Assembly (NCBI GenBank): GCA_023228875.1
Contig: JALOAG010000001.1
Span: 310,001-374,000, forward strand
Length of the DNA stretch: 64,000 nt
DNA from: Bacteroidia bacterium
GTDB taxonomy: Bacteria > Bacteroidota > Bacteroidia > NS11-12g > UBA955
Reading direction: 5' to 3'
Part shown: positions 1 to 8,237 of the stretch, one piece after another
How positions within the stretch are numbered: position 1 is the first letter of the stretch
Layout of the letters: each line of letters starts with the position of its first letter
Program-made: the position numbers and the translations under genes
Notes under the pieces: model-generated
Databases searched by the model: none
What the model was told of the DNA's origin: nothing
What the model saw: the letters and a program-made list of their open reading frames with translations, nothing else

Positions 1-1
1 C

Positions 2-484
2 GACCTGGAACTTACAGAGAATGTAGTTGCTATCCAAAGGGTAGCGAAGGTTACAAAAGGTGGAAGAACTTTTAGCTTTACTGCTATTGTAGTCGTAGGC
101 GATAAAAATGGCATTGTTGGTATTGGTTCCGGAAAAGCCAGCGAAATACAAGCTGCTATTCAAAAGGGAATTGAAGATGCAAAGAAAAATCTTATTAAAG
201 TTCCAATCATCAATGGAACAATCCCTCATGAACAGATTGGAAGATATTGCGGAGGTCATGTGTTTATGAAACCTGCTGCACACGGTACCGGTGTTATTGC
301 CGGTGGTGCAATGAGAGCTGTACTTGAAAGCGCAGGGATAGAAAATATTCTTTCAAAATCAAAAGGCTCTTCAAACCCTCATAATGTTGTTAAAGCTACT
401 ATTGATGCATTGTTAAAGTTGAGAGACCCTTATACAATTGCGCAACAAAGAGGTATTAAATTAGAAAATGTTTTTAACGGTTAA
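2..484 (+). CDS. rpsE: 30S ribosomal protein uS5 (5' end outside window)
   Basis: uS5 is a small-subunit ribosomal protein that helps decoding accuracy. The reading frame is open from base 2, so the N-terminus lies upstream of the window and no start codon is visible. The visible part covers the S5 double-stranded-RNA-binding-like domain (GGRTFSFTAIVVVGD, followed by GIGSGKASE) and the S5 C-terminal domain (HGTGVIAGGAMRAVLESAG). It is the first of a run of same-strand ribosomal genes with 4-50 nt gaps in the classic spc order rpsE-rpmD-rplO-secY. Family assignment is secure; only the missing start is uncertain. Confidence 0.97.
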   Translation, partial: DLELTENVVAIQRVAKVTKGGRTFSFTAIVVVGDKNGIVGIGSGKASEIQAAIQKGIEDAKKNLIKVPIINGTIPHEQIGRYCGGHVFMKPAAHGTGVIAGGAMRAVLESAGIENILSKSKGSSNPHNVVKATIDALLKLRDPYTIAQQRGIKLENVFNG

Positions 485-495
485 TTATTAATATC

Positions 496-675
496 ATGAG
501 CAAAATTAGAGTAACACAAATAAAAAGTGCTATTGACAGACCCGAGAATCAAAAGAGAACTTTGATTGCATTGGGGTTAAACAAAATTAACAAAAGTAAA
601 GAGTTTGAAGCAAACCCTATGATTTTGGGTATGGTGAGAGTGGTTAATCATTTAGTTAAAGTAGAAAATATTTAA
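496..675 (+). CDS. rpmD: 50S ribosomal protein uL30
   Basis: A 59-residue protein starting MSKIRVTQIKSAID and containing the L30 pattern RPENQKRTLIALGLNKINK. It is a small large-subunit protein. The start ATG lies 11 nt after the rpsE stop and the stop lies 4 nt before rplO. Size and position between rpsE and rplO match the spc operon. It is easily missed because of its length. Confidence 0.95.
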   Translation: MSKIRVTQIKSAIDRPENQKRTLIALGLNKINKSKEFEANPMILGMVRVVNHLVKVENI

Positions 676-679
676 GAGA

Positions 680-1126
680 ATGGATTTAAGTAATTTAAAA
701 CCTGCTGCAGGTTCAATAAAAAAAGATAAGAGAGTTGGTCGTGGACAAGGTTCAGGACGCGGAGGAACTTCAACTCGTGGTCATAAGGGTGCACAATCAA
801 GATCCGGTTATTCAAGAAAAAGAGGTTTTGAAGGTGGACAAATGCCATTACAAAGAAGAGTTCCTAAAGGTGGATTTAAGAATATTAACCGAGTAGAATA
901 CGTGGGTATTAACTTGGATGTACTTCAATCTTTAGTGGATAATAAAGGTGTTACCGAAATCAATAAAGAAGTATTGTTGGCAAATCACTTAATTGCTAAG
1001 AAAGATTTATTCAAAATTCTTGGTAGAGGTGAGCTGAAAGTAAAACTTTCTGTTACTGCAAACGGTTTTTCTAAAACTGCTAAAGAAGCAATTGAAAAAG
1101 TAGGTGGTACAACTCAACTTGTATAA
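680..1126 (+). CDS. rplO: 50S ribosomal protein uL15
   Basis: A 148-residue large-subunit protein that binds 23S rRNA late in assembly. The N-terminal half is the Gly/Arg/Lys-rich tail typical of L15 (VGRGQGSGRGGTSTRGHKG, then RKRGFEGGQMPLQRRVPKGG). The C-terminal half is the compact domain ending FSKTAKEAIEKVGG. It is full length, starts 4 nt after rpmD and is followed 4 nt later by secY, so translational coupling along the operon is likely. Confidence 0.97.
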   Translation: MDLSNLKPAAGSIKKDKRVGRGQGSGRGGTSTRGHKGAQSRSGYSRKRGFEGGQMPLQRRVPKGGFKNINRVEYVGINLDVLQSLVDNKGVTEINKEVLLANHLIAKKDLFKILGRGELKVKLSVTANGFSKTAKEAIEKVGGTTQLV

Positions 1127-1130
1127 ATAA

Positions 1131-2495
1131 ATGAGTAAATTTAGACTAATAAGAAAGTTACAAGAGATTTGGAGTATTGAGGAACTTCGAACAAAGATCC
1201 TTAATACCCTATTTTTCCTATTAATATATAGACTAGGAACTTTTGTAATTCTCCCGGGTATTGATTCTGAGCAATTGACAGGCTTGCAAGGACAAACTGA
1301 CGGTAGTTTGTTAGGATTAATTAATGTCTTTGCAGGTGGAGCATTTGCCAGAGGTGCATTTTTTGCATTAGGTATCATGCCATATATTTCCGCATCAATT
1401 GTAATTCAGTTGATGGGGATTGCTGTACCGGCATTTCAAAAAATGCAGAAAGAAGGTGAAGACGGAAGACGTAAGCTAAACCAAATTACCCGATATTTAA
1501 CGGTTGCAATTACGCTAGTTCAATCAGTGGCATACTTAATTAACATTACATCTAACCCTGGAAACTCAGGTGCGCTTTTGTTTATCTCTAGACCTGATGT
1601 GATGTCACAAAGTATGTTTATGATTGTGAATACGCTCATATTAACAGCCGGAACTATCTTTGTGATGTGGATTGGAGAGAAAATTACAGATAAAGGATTA
1701 GGTAACGGTATCTCTTTAATTATTATGATTGGTATCGTTGACAGGTTGCCGGGAGCGTTGACTTTTGAATTAGTTCAGCGTTTTAATGACGGTCAATTAC
1801 CGATATTTATTGTTCAACTTACATTATGGTTAGCAGTGATTGTTGCAAGTGTTTTATTGGTACAAGGAACAAGAAAGATTCCGGTAAATTATGCAAAGAG
1901 AGTAGTTGGTAATAGACAGTATGGAGGTTCTAGACAATATATCCCATTAAAAGTTAATGCAGCCGGAGTTATGCCAATTATTTTTGCTCAAGCATTAATG
2001 TTTATTCCTCCTTATATCAAACAGATGTTTCCAAATTCAACTTCATCAGTTTTAAACTCAATGGATGATTGGACTTCTATTCCATACAATGTCATTTTTG
2101 CTGTATTGATTATCGCATTTACATATTTTTATACTGTAATTACTATCAACCCACAGCAAATTTCTGAAGAATTAAAGAAAAATGGAGGTTTTATTCCGGG
2201 AGTGAAACCGGGTAAAAAAACATCTGAATATATTGACACCATTATGTCAAGAATAATTTTACCGGGTTCTATATTTCTTGCATTTGTTTCCATCATGCCC
2301 GCCATAGCGGTGTTTTTTAATGTCGGAAATGCATTTGCACAGTTTTATGGCGGAACCTCATTGTTGATTATGGTAGGAGTTGTCTTGGATACACTTCAAC
2401 ATATAGAAAGCTATTTGTTGATGCGACATTATGATGGATTAATGAAAACTGGCAGAATTAAAGGTAGAACAGGAGCTATCGGAGCCTCAATTTGA
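1131..2495 (+). CDS. secY: Protein translocase subunit SecY
   Basis: SecY forms the channel of the Sec translocon in the inner membrane, through which all signal-peptide proteins in this window, including T9SS cargo, must first pass. The 454-residue protein has about ten hydrophobic segments and recognisable SecY blocks: GIMPYISASIVIQLM in the TM2 region, KITDKGLGNGISLIIM, and GGTSLLIMVGVVLDT near the C-terminus. It begins 4 nt after rplO and ends with TGA, which shows that TGA is a real stop in this genome. In many relatives map follows secY; here infA follows directly. Confidence 0.97.
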   Translation: MSKFRLIRKLQEIWSIEELRTKILNTLFFLLIYRLGTFVILPGIDSEQLTGLQGQTDGSLLGLINVFAGGAFARGAFFALGIMPYISASIVIQLMGIAVPAFQKMQKEGEDGRRKLNQITRYLTVAITLVQSVAYLINITSNPGNSGALLFISRPDVMSQSMFMIVNTLILTAGTIFVMWIGEKITDKGLGNGISLIIMIGIVDRLPGALTFELVQRFNDGQLPIFIVQLTLWLAVIVASVLLVQGTRKIPVNYAKRVVGNRQYGGSRQYIPLKVNAAGVMPIIFAQALMFIPPYIKQMFPNSTSSVLNSMDDWTSIPYNVIFAVLIIAFTYFYTVITINPQQISEELKKNGGFIPGVKPGKKTSEYIDTIMSRIILPGSIFLAFVSIMPAIAVFFNVGNAFAQFYGGTSLLIMVGVVLDTLQHIESYLLMRHYDGLMKTGRIKGRTGAIGASI

Positions 2496-2547
2496 TAATT
2501 TGTAATTACTAAATAAAATAGTAATTTCGCAGCCCCAAAATTATAAT

Positions 2548-2766
2548 ATGGCAAAACAATCCTCAATAAAGCAAGATGGTGAAATCACAGAGGCACTCTC
2601 TAACGCTATGTTTAGGGTTAAATTAGCTAATGGACATGAAATAATTGCTACAATAAGCGGAAAAATGAGGATGCATTACATAAGAATACTACCCGGAGAT
2701 AAAGTTCAAGTGGAAATGTCGCCTTATGATCTTACAAGAGGAAGAATATGTTTTAGATATAAATAA
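2548..2766 (+). CDS. infA: Translation initiation factor IF-1
   Basis: A 72-residue OB-fold protein that occupies the ribosomal A site during initiation. The sequence matches IF-1 throughout: AKQSSIKQDGEITEALSNAM, FRVKLANGHEIIATISGKMR, YIRILPGDKVQVEMSPYDL and the terminal RGRICFRYK. It lies between secY and rpmJ, its common bacterial position, and is full length. Confidence 0.97.
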   Translation: MAKQSSIKQDGEITEALSNAMFRVKLANGHEIIATISGKMRMHYIRILPGDKVQVEMSPYDLTRGRICFRYK

Positions 2767-2775
2767 ACTGACAAA

Positions 2776-2892
2776 ATGAAAGTAAAAACATCAGTAAAGA
2801 AGCGCAGTGAAGACTGTATCATTGTTAGACGTAAAGGAAAAATTTACATCATTAACAAAAAGAACCCGAAATTTAAACAAAGACAAGGATAA
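2776..2892 (+). CDS. rpmJ: 50S ribosomal protein bL36, zinc-free type
   Basis: A 38-residue protein, MKVKTSVKKRS... ending NPKFKQRQG, placed 9 nt after infA and 9 nt before rpsM. The classical bL36 zinc ribbon uses three Cys and one His; here only one Cys remains (SEDCIIV) and the others are replaced (RS, IN, KF). This is therefore the C-minus form that does not bind zinc. It is too short for most gene finders but size, end motif and context are decisive. Confidence 0.93.
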   Translation: MKVKTSVKKRSEDCIIVRRKGKIYIINKKNPKFKQRQG

Positions 2893-2901
2893 TAAAGTAT
2901 T

Positions 2902-3279
2902 ATGGCTAGAATCGCTGGAATAGATTTACCACGTAATAAGAGAGGTGTAATTGGACTCACTTACATCTATGGTATTGGAAGAAATAAATCTTCTGAAATA
3001 TTAAAGTCTTCAGGTATTTCTGAAGATAAAAAGGTGTCTGAATGGTCAGATGATGAGATAACAAGCATTAGAAACTATATCTCTGAGAATATTAAAACTG
3101 AAGGGGAGCTTCGCTCTGCAACACAGTTGAATATCAAAAGACTCATGGATATAGGATGTTATAGAGGTATTAGACACAGAAAAGGATTGCCTGTAAGAGG
3201 TCAAACTACCAAGAATAATGCTCGTACCAGAAAAGGTAAGAAGAAAACTGTTGCAAACAAGAAAAAAGTTACTAAATAA
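2902..3279 (+). CDS. rpsM: 30S ribosomal protein uS13
   Basis: A 125-residue small-subunit head protein contacting tRNA and the large subunit. Recognisable blocks are MARIAGIDLPRNKRGVIGLT, the helix-two-turn-helix region YIYGIGRNKSSEIL, and the basic GCYRGIRHRKGLPVRGQTT followed by a Lys-rich tail. It opens the alpha-operon part of the cluster (rpsM-rpsK-rpsD-rpoA-rplQ). Full length. Confidence 0.97.
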   Translation: MARIAGIDLPRNKRGVIGLTYIYGIGRNKSSEILKSSGISEDKKVSEWSDDEITSIRNYISENIKTEGELRSATQLNIKRLMDIGCYRGIRHRKGLPVRGQTTKNNARTRKGKKKTVANKKKVTK

Positions 3280-3298
3280 TTAAGTTACAAATCACACA

Positions 3299-3685
3299 AT
3301 GAATAGCCCAAAAAAAGTTAATAAGAGGAAAGTTAAAATAGACGCACAAGGTCAAGCACACATCAAAGCCTCTTTTAATAATGTTATTGTTTCCATTACA
3401 AATACAACTGGACAAGTTATTTCTTGGTCTTCATCCGGCAAAATGGGTTTTAGAGGCTCAAAAAAGAACACTCCTTATGCAGCACAAACTGCAACCCAAG
3501 ACTGCGCTAAAGTGGCTTATGACATGGGATTGAGAAAAGTTGAAGTCTTTGTTAAAGGACCTGGATCAGGAAGAGACTCAGCTGTCAGAAGCCTTGCGGC
3601 TGCTGGACTTGAGGTAATATCTATTCAAGATGTAACTCCAATGCCACACAATGGATGCAGACCTCCTAAAAGACGTAGAGTGTAA
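3299..3685 (+). CDS. rpsK: 30S ribosomal protein uS11
   Basis: A 128-residue platform protein next to the Shine-Dalgarno/anti-Shine-Dalgarno helix region of the 30S subunit. Diagnostic stretches are GQAHIKASFNNVIVSITNTT, MGFRGSKKNTPYAAQTA, VKGPGSGRDSAVRSL and the C-terminal TPMPHNGCRPPKRRRV. It begins 19 nt after rpsM. Full length with no unusual features. Confidence 0.97.
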   Translation: MNSPKKVNKRKVKIDAQGQAHIKASFNNVIVSITNTTGQVISWSSSGKMGFRGSKKNTPYAAQTATQDCAKVAYDMGLRKVEVFVKGPGSGRDSAVRSLAAAGLEVISIQDVTPMPHNGCRPPKRRRV

Positions 3686-3714
3686 TTATTATTAATATTT
3701 AGAAAAGAACAATT

Positions 3715-4320
3715 ATGGCAAGATATACTGGACCCCAAACCAAAATAGCACGTAAATTTAGAGAGCCTATTTTTGGACCTGATAAATCTTTTGAAAAAAA
3801 GAAATATCCCCCCGGAATGCATGGCAATTCAAGAAAAAAGAAGAAACAATCTGAGTATGCAATCCAGCTTACCGAAAAGCAGAAAGCAAAATACACTTAT
3901 GGACTTCTTGAAAAACAGTTCTTGAACCTTTTTAAGAAAGCAGCTGCAAAAAGAGATATTACAGGTGAAACTTTCCTTAAATTTTTGGAAGCAAGACTTG
4001 ATAATACCGTATATAGATTGAACATTGCTCCTTCCAGAAGGTCTGCAAGACAATTAGTCCTTCATAAGCATATTCTGGTTAACAATGAGATAGTAAACAT
4101 TCCATCATATCAGTTAAAACCAGGAGATGTGATTACGGTTAGAGAAAGATCTAAGTCTTTAGAATTAATTAGTGATGCATTGTCCGTAGGAAGGCTTAAG
4201 CATTCATGGTTGCAATGGGATGGTAATTCTATGTCAGGTACTTTCTTAAATTTTCCTGAACGTTCAGAAATACCTGAGAATATTAATGAAACATTGATTG
4301 TTGAGTTGTATTCTAAGTAA
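3715..4320 (+). CDS. rpsD: 30S ribosomal protein uS4
   Basis: A 201-residue primary 16S rRNA-binding protein and, in many bacteria, a regulator of the alpha operon. It starts MARYTGPQTKIARKF and carries the S4 RNA-binding fold, with LEARLDNTVYRLNIAPSRRSARQLVLHKHI at the domain core (quoted in parts: LEARLDNTVYRL, then SRRSARQLVLHKHI). The length is normal for the C-minus (zinc-free) S4 type; the N-terminal region has no zinc-binding Cys cluster. It sits 29 nt before rpoA's leader. Confidence 0.96.
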   Translation: MARYTGPQTKIARKFREPIFGPDKSFEKKKYPPGMHGNSRKKKKQSEYAIQLTEKQKAKYTYGLLEKQFLNLFKKAAAKRDITGETFLKFLEARLDNTVYRLNIAPSRRSARQLVLHKHILVNNEIVNIPSYQLKPGDVITVRERSKSLELISDALSVGRLKHSWLQWDGNSMSGTFLNFPERSEIPENINETLIVELYSK

Positions 4321-4349
4321 TAATTTTTAAAAGTAAAATAAATATAAAA

Positions 4350-5345
4350 ATGGCAATATTGGATTTTCAAAAACCTGAAAGAGTAATCATGCAGAAGGAT
4401 ACAGACTTCTATGGTCTGTTTGAATTCAGCCCACTTGAAAAAGGCTTCGGAACTACCATCGGTAATTCACTTAGAAGAGTATTATTATCTTCTCTTCAAG
4501 GATATGCTATTACTTCTGTTAAAATTCACGGTGTTGAACATGAATTCTCTACTATTAAAGGTGTAATTGAAGATGTAACAGAAATAATTCTGAATTTAAA
4601 GCAAGTAAGATTTAAGAAAACTTCTCATTCTGCAGATGATTCAGAAAAGATTTTTATTTCAATCAAAGGTAAAGAACAATTCTTAGCTGGTGACATGAGC
4701 CGTTACAGTAGTAACTTTGAAGTGTTAAATCCTGATCTAGTGATTTGCACTATGGAACCATTTGTTCAATTAGAAATTGAATTGTCAATTGAAAAAGGTC
4801 GCGGATATGTACCTGCAGAAGAAAATAAGCCTAAAGATACTACCATCGGAGTGATTCCAATTGATTCTATTTTTACTCCCATTAAGAATGTTAAATATCA
4901 TGTGGAGGATTTTAGAGTTGAGCAAAAAACTGACTATGAGAAATTAGTGATGGAAGTTTCTACAGATGGTTCAATTCATCCTGAAGATGCGTTGAAAGAA
5001 GCAGCTAAAATTCTTATTCAACATTTCTTATTGTTTTCTGATGATAATATGTTATTGGATACTCAGGTGAAAAAGCCTGTTCAAGAAGTGGATGAAAATA
5101 TGCTCCAAATGAGAAAAGTACTTAAAACTCCACTTGCTGATTTAGATTTATCAGTTAGAGCATATAACTGCTTGAAAGCTGCTGAAATTAGAACTTTAGG
5201 TGAGTTAGTTAGCTACCATATAGACGATTTACTTAAGTTTAGAAATTTTGGTAAGAAATCTCTATCTGAGCTGGAAGAGTTTGTAAAGGAAAAGGGGTTA
5301 CACTTTGGAATGGATATTTCTAAGTATAATCTAGTTGAAGAATAA
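4350..5345 (+). CDS. rpoA: RNA polymerase subunit alpha
   Basis: The 331-residue alpha subunit dimerises to nucleate RNA polymerase assembly and its C-terminal domain contacts promoters and activators. The N-terminal domain contains LEKGFGTTIGNSLRRVLLSS; the C-terminal domain contains LSVRAYNCLKAAEIRTLGEL and FRNFGKKSLSELEEF. The linker lies around residue 245. Position between rpsD and rplQ is canonical. Confidence 0.97.
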   Translation: MAILDFQKPERVIMQKDTDFYGLFEFSPLEKGFGTTIGNSLRRVLLSSLQGYAITSVKIHGVEHEFSTIKGVIEDVTEIILNLKQVRFKKTSHSADDSEKIFISIKGKEQFLAGDMSRYSSNFEVLNPDLVICTMEPFVQLEIELSIEKGRGYVPAEENKPKDTTIGVIPIDSIFTPIKNVKYHVEDFRVEQKTDYEKLVMEVSTDGSIHPEDALKEAAKILIQHFLLFSDDNMLLDTQVKKPVQEVDENMLQMRKVLKTPLADLDLSVRAYNCLKAAEIRTLGELVSYHIDDLLKFRNFGKKSLSELEEFVKEKGLHFGMDISKYNLVEE

Positions 5346-5365
5346 TAAATAGTATATTAGTATAG

Positions 5366-5947
5366 ATGAGACACGGAGTTAAAATAAATCATTTAGGTAG
5401 AACCGCTTCACACAGGAAGGCAATGTTGTCAAACATGGCATCTTCGCTGATTAAACATAAGAAGATTACTACAACTGTTGCCAAAGCTAAGGCTTTAAGA
5501 GTGTATGTTGAACCTCTTATTACCAAAGCAAAATCTGATTCTGTACATAACAGAAGAACTGTATTTTCTTATTTAAGAGATAAAGAAGCGATTAAAGAAT
5601 TGTATGGAGTAGTGGCGTCAAAAATTGGCGACAGACAAGGAGGTTATACAAGAATTTTAAAACTTGGTAACCGTATGGGTGATAATGCAGAAATGGCACT
5701 AATCGAATTAGTGGACTTTAATGAGTTTATTCAGCCTAAACCTGCGAAAGAAAAGAAAAAGACTACAAGAAGAGGTCGTTCTGCAACTAAGGCTAAACAA
5801 ACAGAAGCAGTTGCTGCTGATGAACCTAAGGTTGAAGAAACTCCTACAAATGAAGTAGTTGAGGAGTCAATAGTAGAAGATGTTGCAGATGAAAATAATG
5901 TGGAAGATTCTGCAAACGATACTGAAGAAGCAAACAAACAAGATTAA
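5366..5947 (+). CDS. rplQ: 50S ribosomal protein bL17 with long acidic C-terminal tail
   Basis: Residues 1 to about 118 are a normal bL17 domain (MRHGVKINHLGRTASHRKAM, SSLIKHKKITTTVAKAKALR, ending NAEMALIELVDF). The remaining roughly 75 residues are an extension absent from the 120-130-residue proteins of model bacteria: a Lys/Arg-rich linker (KEKKKTTRRGRSATKAK) followed by an acidic, Glu/Val/Asp-rich, low-complexity tail. Tails of this kind occur in other Bacteroidota ribosomal proteins; the function is unknown to me. It is the last gene of the operon, followed by a terminator. Confidence 0.95.
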   Translation: MRHGVKINHLGRTASHRKAMLSNMASSLIKHKKITTTVAKAKALRVYVEPLITKAKSDSVHNRRTVFSYLRDKEAIKELYGVVASKIGDRQGGYTRILKLGNRMGDNAEMALIELVDFNEFIQPKPAKEKKKTTRRGRSATKAKQTEAVAADEPKVEETPTNEVVEESIVEDVADENNVEDSANDTEEANKQD

Positions 5948-5970
5948 TCACAACCTTATAATATTTTTAT

Positions 5971-5997
5971 AAAGCCGTAAGTTACTTACGGCTTTTT
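5971..5997 (+). terminator. Rho-independent terminator of the spc/alpha operon
   Basis: GCCGTAAG (5974-5981), loop TTA, CTTACGGC (5985-5992), then TTTTT. Preceding AAA pairs with the first Ts. It lies 24 nt downstream of the rplQ stop. Confidence 0.9.
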
Positions 5998-6058
5998 GTG
6001 TTTAAATGGTTTTGTATGTGATTGTATTTGTACAGCCAATCAAACTCCTAACTTTTTC

Positions 6059-6066
6059 TATCTTTG
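6059..6066 (+). promoter_or_regulatory. Bacteroidota -7 element upstream of purE
   Basis: TATCTTTG fits the phylum consensus TAnnTTTG and lies 22 nt before the purE ATG, just after the previous operon's terminator. I see no convincing -33 TTTG at normal spacing. Confidence 0.6.
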
Positions 6067-6087
6067 CGGCAATTAATTTATACGCTT

Positions 6088-6603
6088 ATGGCAGATGTAT
6101 TAATAGTAATGGGGTCGGACAGTGACTTGCCGGTTATGCAAGACGCAGCGGATGTTTTACAAAAACTGAAAATCTCTTTTAAACTTACCATTGTATCGGC
6201 ACACAGAACCCCGAAAAGACTTGCCGATTTTGGAAAAAATGCAGCTGCAGAAGGCTTTAAGGTGATAATTGCCGGAGCCGGTGGTGCTGCTCATTTGCCG
6301 GGTATGTTGGCTTCTTTTTCATCTCTGCCTGTGATTGGAGTTCCTGTTAAATCTTCTAATCTGTCCGGTGTGGACAGTCTTTATAGTATTGTGCAAATGC
6401 CTCCCGGAGTGCCGGTGGGAACTATGGCTATCAATGGGGCAACCAATGCAGGGTTGTTTGCTGCGCAAATTATTGGAGCTTCTGATTCAAAAACACTGGC
6501 TAAAATTGATAAATACAAGAAAGACCTTGAGAAGTCTGTCATTGAAAAAGCCGAAAAAATTGAAAAAATAGGTTTTGAAAAATATCTGAAAGGAATGAAA
6601 TAA
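6088..6603 (+). CDS. purE: N5-carboxyaminoimidazole ribonucleotide mutase
   Basis: PurE interconverts N5-CAIR and CAIR in de novo purine synthesis in the cytoplasm. Class I PurE motifs are all present: VMGSDSDLPVMQDA near the N-terminus, VSAHRTPKRL, and GAGGAAHLPGMLAS, followed by GVPVKSSNLSGVDSLYSIVQ. An upstream in-frame TTG at 6064 overlaps the -7 promoter element, so the ATG at 6088 giving MADVLIVMGSD (171 residues) is preferred. The stop overlaps the start of the next gene (TAATG), indicating translational coupling. Confidence 0.95.
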   Translation: MADVLIVMGSDSDLPVMQDAADVLQKLKISFKLTIVSAHRTPKRLADFGKNAAAEGFKVIIAGAGGAAHLPGMLASFSSLPVIGVPVKSSNLSGVDSLYSIVQMPPGVPVGTMAINGATNAGLFAAQIIGASDSKTLAKIDKYKKDLEKSVIEKAEKIEKIGFEKYLKGMK

Positions 6604-7187
6604 TGATTCTGATTGGAGATAAGCTGATTTCTGATGATTTATTTGATGTAAAATTTGTCTGTAATTTGGACAAATGTTTTGGAGCATGTTGTGTTGAGGG
6701 TGATGCTGGTGCACCTTTGGATAAAGAAGAACTTGAGCCAATCAGCAGGAACCTCAAAGCAGTTGAGCCTTATTTACCACCCAAACAAAAAGAACTCTTA
6801 ATGAAATCCGGATTTTATGAAGAGGATTATACAGGAGAATTGGTAACAACCTGTTTGCCAACGGGTGAATGTGTTTTCTCATTCAGAGATGAAAGAGGAA
6901 TACTGGGTTGCGCGCTGGAAAAAGCTCAAAGGGATGGAAAGTCAGATTTTAATAAGCCCTTGTCATGTCATTTGTATCCAATCAGGGTGTCCAAAGTGGG
7001 GGATTATACCGCGTTGAATTATCACGAATGGGATATATGTAAACCGGCACTCAAACTGGGGAAAAAATTGGGAATACCTGTTTTTAGATTTCTCAAAGAG
7101 CCGATTATCAGAGGTTTTGGAAAAGATTTTTATGATGAAATGGAGGCTGTCTATGAAGCCCGCAAACAGCAGGAGCTTTCAAAATGA
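6603..7187 (+). CDS. DUF3109 family Cys-rich protein
   Basis: A 194-residue protein of a family found widely in Bacteroidota (DUF3109) with no established biochemical role known to me. The cysteines are arranged in pairs: CNLDKCFGACC near residue 20, CLPTGECVF near residue 86, GILGCALEK, SCHLYP and WDICKPA. Such spacing suggests metal or Fe-S binding (inference). Its start overlaps the purE stop by one base and its end overlaps the next start by 4 nt, so the three genes form an operon. Confidence 0.88.
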   Translation: MILIGDKLISDDLFDVKFVCNLDKCFGACCVEGDAGAPLDKEELEPISRNLKAVEPYLPPKQKELLMKSGFYEEDYTGELVTTCLPTGECVFSFRDERGILGCALEKAQRDGKSDFNKPLSCHLYPIRVSKVGDYTALNYHEWDICKPALKLGKKLGIPVFRFLKEPIIRGFGKDFYDEMEAVYEARKQQELSK

Positions 7188-7798
7188 CCAGAGACCAAAT
7201 TATAGCGGGTTTTAAAAGGTATGTGCCGCATGAGTTTGCAGCTTTTTGTACCGATTTGCTTGTGCAATACAAAGTAGATTTGAGAGTAAAACGCCCTCGC
7301 AATACAAAGTCAGGGGATTATCGTCCTCCTGTTCAAGGCAGAAAAAAACATGAAGTAACGGTAAACTCTGACCTTAACCCCTATTATTTTTTGTTGGTTT
7401 ATATTCATGAAATGGCGCATGTCAAAACGTGGGAAGATTATGGCAGAAAAGCGGATCCGCATGGTGAGGAGTGGCGTAGAATTTTCAGAGAAATGGCAAA
7501 ACCTGTTTTGAACTCCGGTTTGTTGCCGGATGATTTGCATTCAGCACTAATCAAATTCTTTACTAAAACCCCTGCAACTTTCCTTGCTGACCCGTATTTA
7601 ACAAAGGTTCTTAGGAAATACGACAAAGGAGATAATGTATTGACTCTCGATGAAATTCCGACAGGTGCGCAATTTAAACTTAACAATGGGTTGCAACTTA
7701 TAAAGGAAACACGCCTGCGCACGTGGTATATGTGCAAGGAACCCGGCACCGGAAGGCAGTTTAGGGTGAAAGGAAATGCTGAAGTGGTTGTAATCTGA
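7184..7798 (+). CDS. SprT-like zinc metalloprotein
   Basis: A 204-residue protein with the zinc motif HEMAH (His75, Glu76, His79) in VYIHEMAHVKTWEDYG, and a candidate third ligand His93 in ADPHGEEWRRIF, which is the SprT arrangement. The C-terminal third is beta-rich and ends QFRVKGNAEVVVI. SprT-like proteins are related to the DNA-protein crosslink protease Spartan, but no DNA-binding element can be read here, so substrate is unknown. The start ATGA overlaps the DUF3109 stop. An island junction lies only a few bases past its stop. Confidence 0.88.
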   Translation: MTRDQIIAGFKRYVPHEFAAFCTDLLVQYKVDLRVKRPRNTKSGDYRPPVQGRKKHEVTVNSDLNPYYFLLVYIHEMAHVKTWEDYGRKADPHGEEWRRIFREMAKPVLNSGLLPDDLHSALIKFFTKTPATFLADPYLTKVLRKYDKGDNVLTLDEIPTGAQFKLNNGLQLIKETRLRTWYMCKEPGTGRQFRVKGNAEVVVI

Positions 7799-7799
7799 T

Positions 7800-8046
7800 C
7801 AATTTGCGTTTTACCCCAAACCCCTCTCGCCCAAAAATCCACTTGTGAACAATGGTGGATGAGATAACTGTATATTAATCGACCCTATCTGTTTCAAATC
7901 CAGATACAATATACCCATTGTAGTGCACATCATTTACCTGCAAGGCGACACCGTTCAGGGTACAGGCAGCAACATAAGCAACAGCCATGTGGCACAAGCC
8001 ATAATCTCGCTCAACAGGAAGTTTGCAGGTTATGACATTACCGTCA
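7800..8046 (+). pseudogene. Truncated copy of the M43 protease gene at 12.87-13.12 kb
   Basis: About 247 bp closely match the 5' region of the large metalloprotease gene (12872-13118): the same run from CAATTTGCG through the segment encoding VVHIIYLQGDTVQGTG, up to the GGTTATGA-ATTACCG block. The copy lacks signal peptide and catalytic motif, has a one-base shorter T run (GCGTTTTACC against GCGTTTTTACC, a frameshift) and several substitutions. Similarity begins 2-3 nt after the SprT stop and fades after 8046. It is a dead fragment left by duplication or recombination. Confidence 0.88.
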
Positions 8047-8237
8047 GGGGCGCAGAAGAAACGGTACACCCCTTTACTTAGTCAAATCTCCCACAATACA
8101 GAGCGATTTATAAAAATTTATTACAATTTTATCCTTTTGGTACAATATTTCTTAGCAATGTTAAGTTGTAAAATTATGTTGCGCAGGACAAAACATAACA
8201 TTCTAAGGCTGTCGGCACTGTTTCAGAGCGCAATATC
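8047..8237. other. Gene-free AT-rich spacer
   Basis: No coding signal, promoter or structured RNA could be supported between the protease fragment and the repeat array. Open frames exist but have no recognisable content. Confidence 0.5.
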
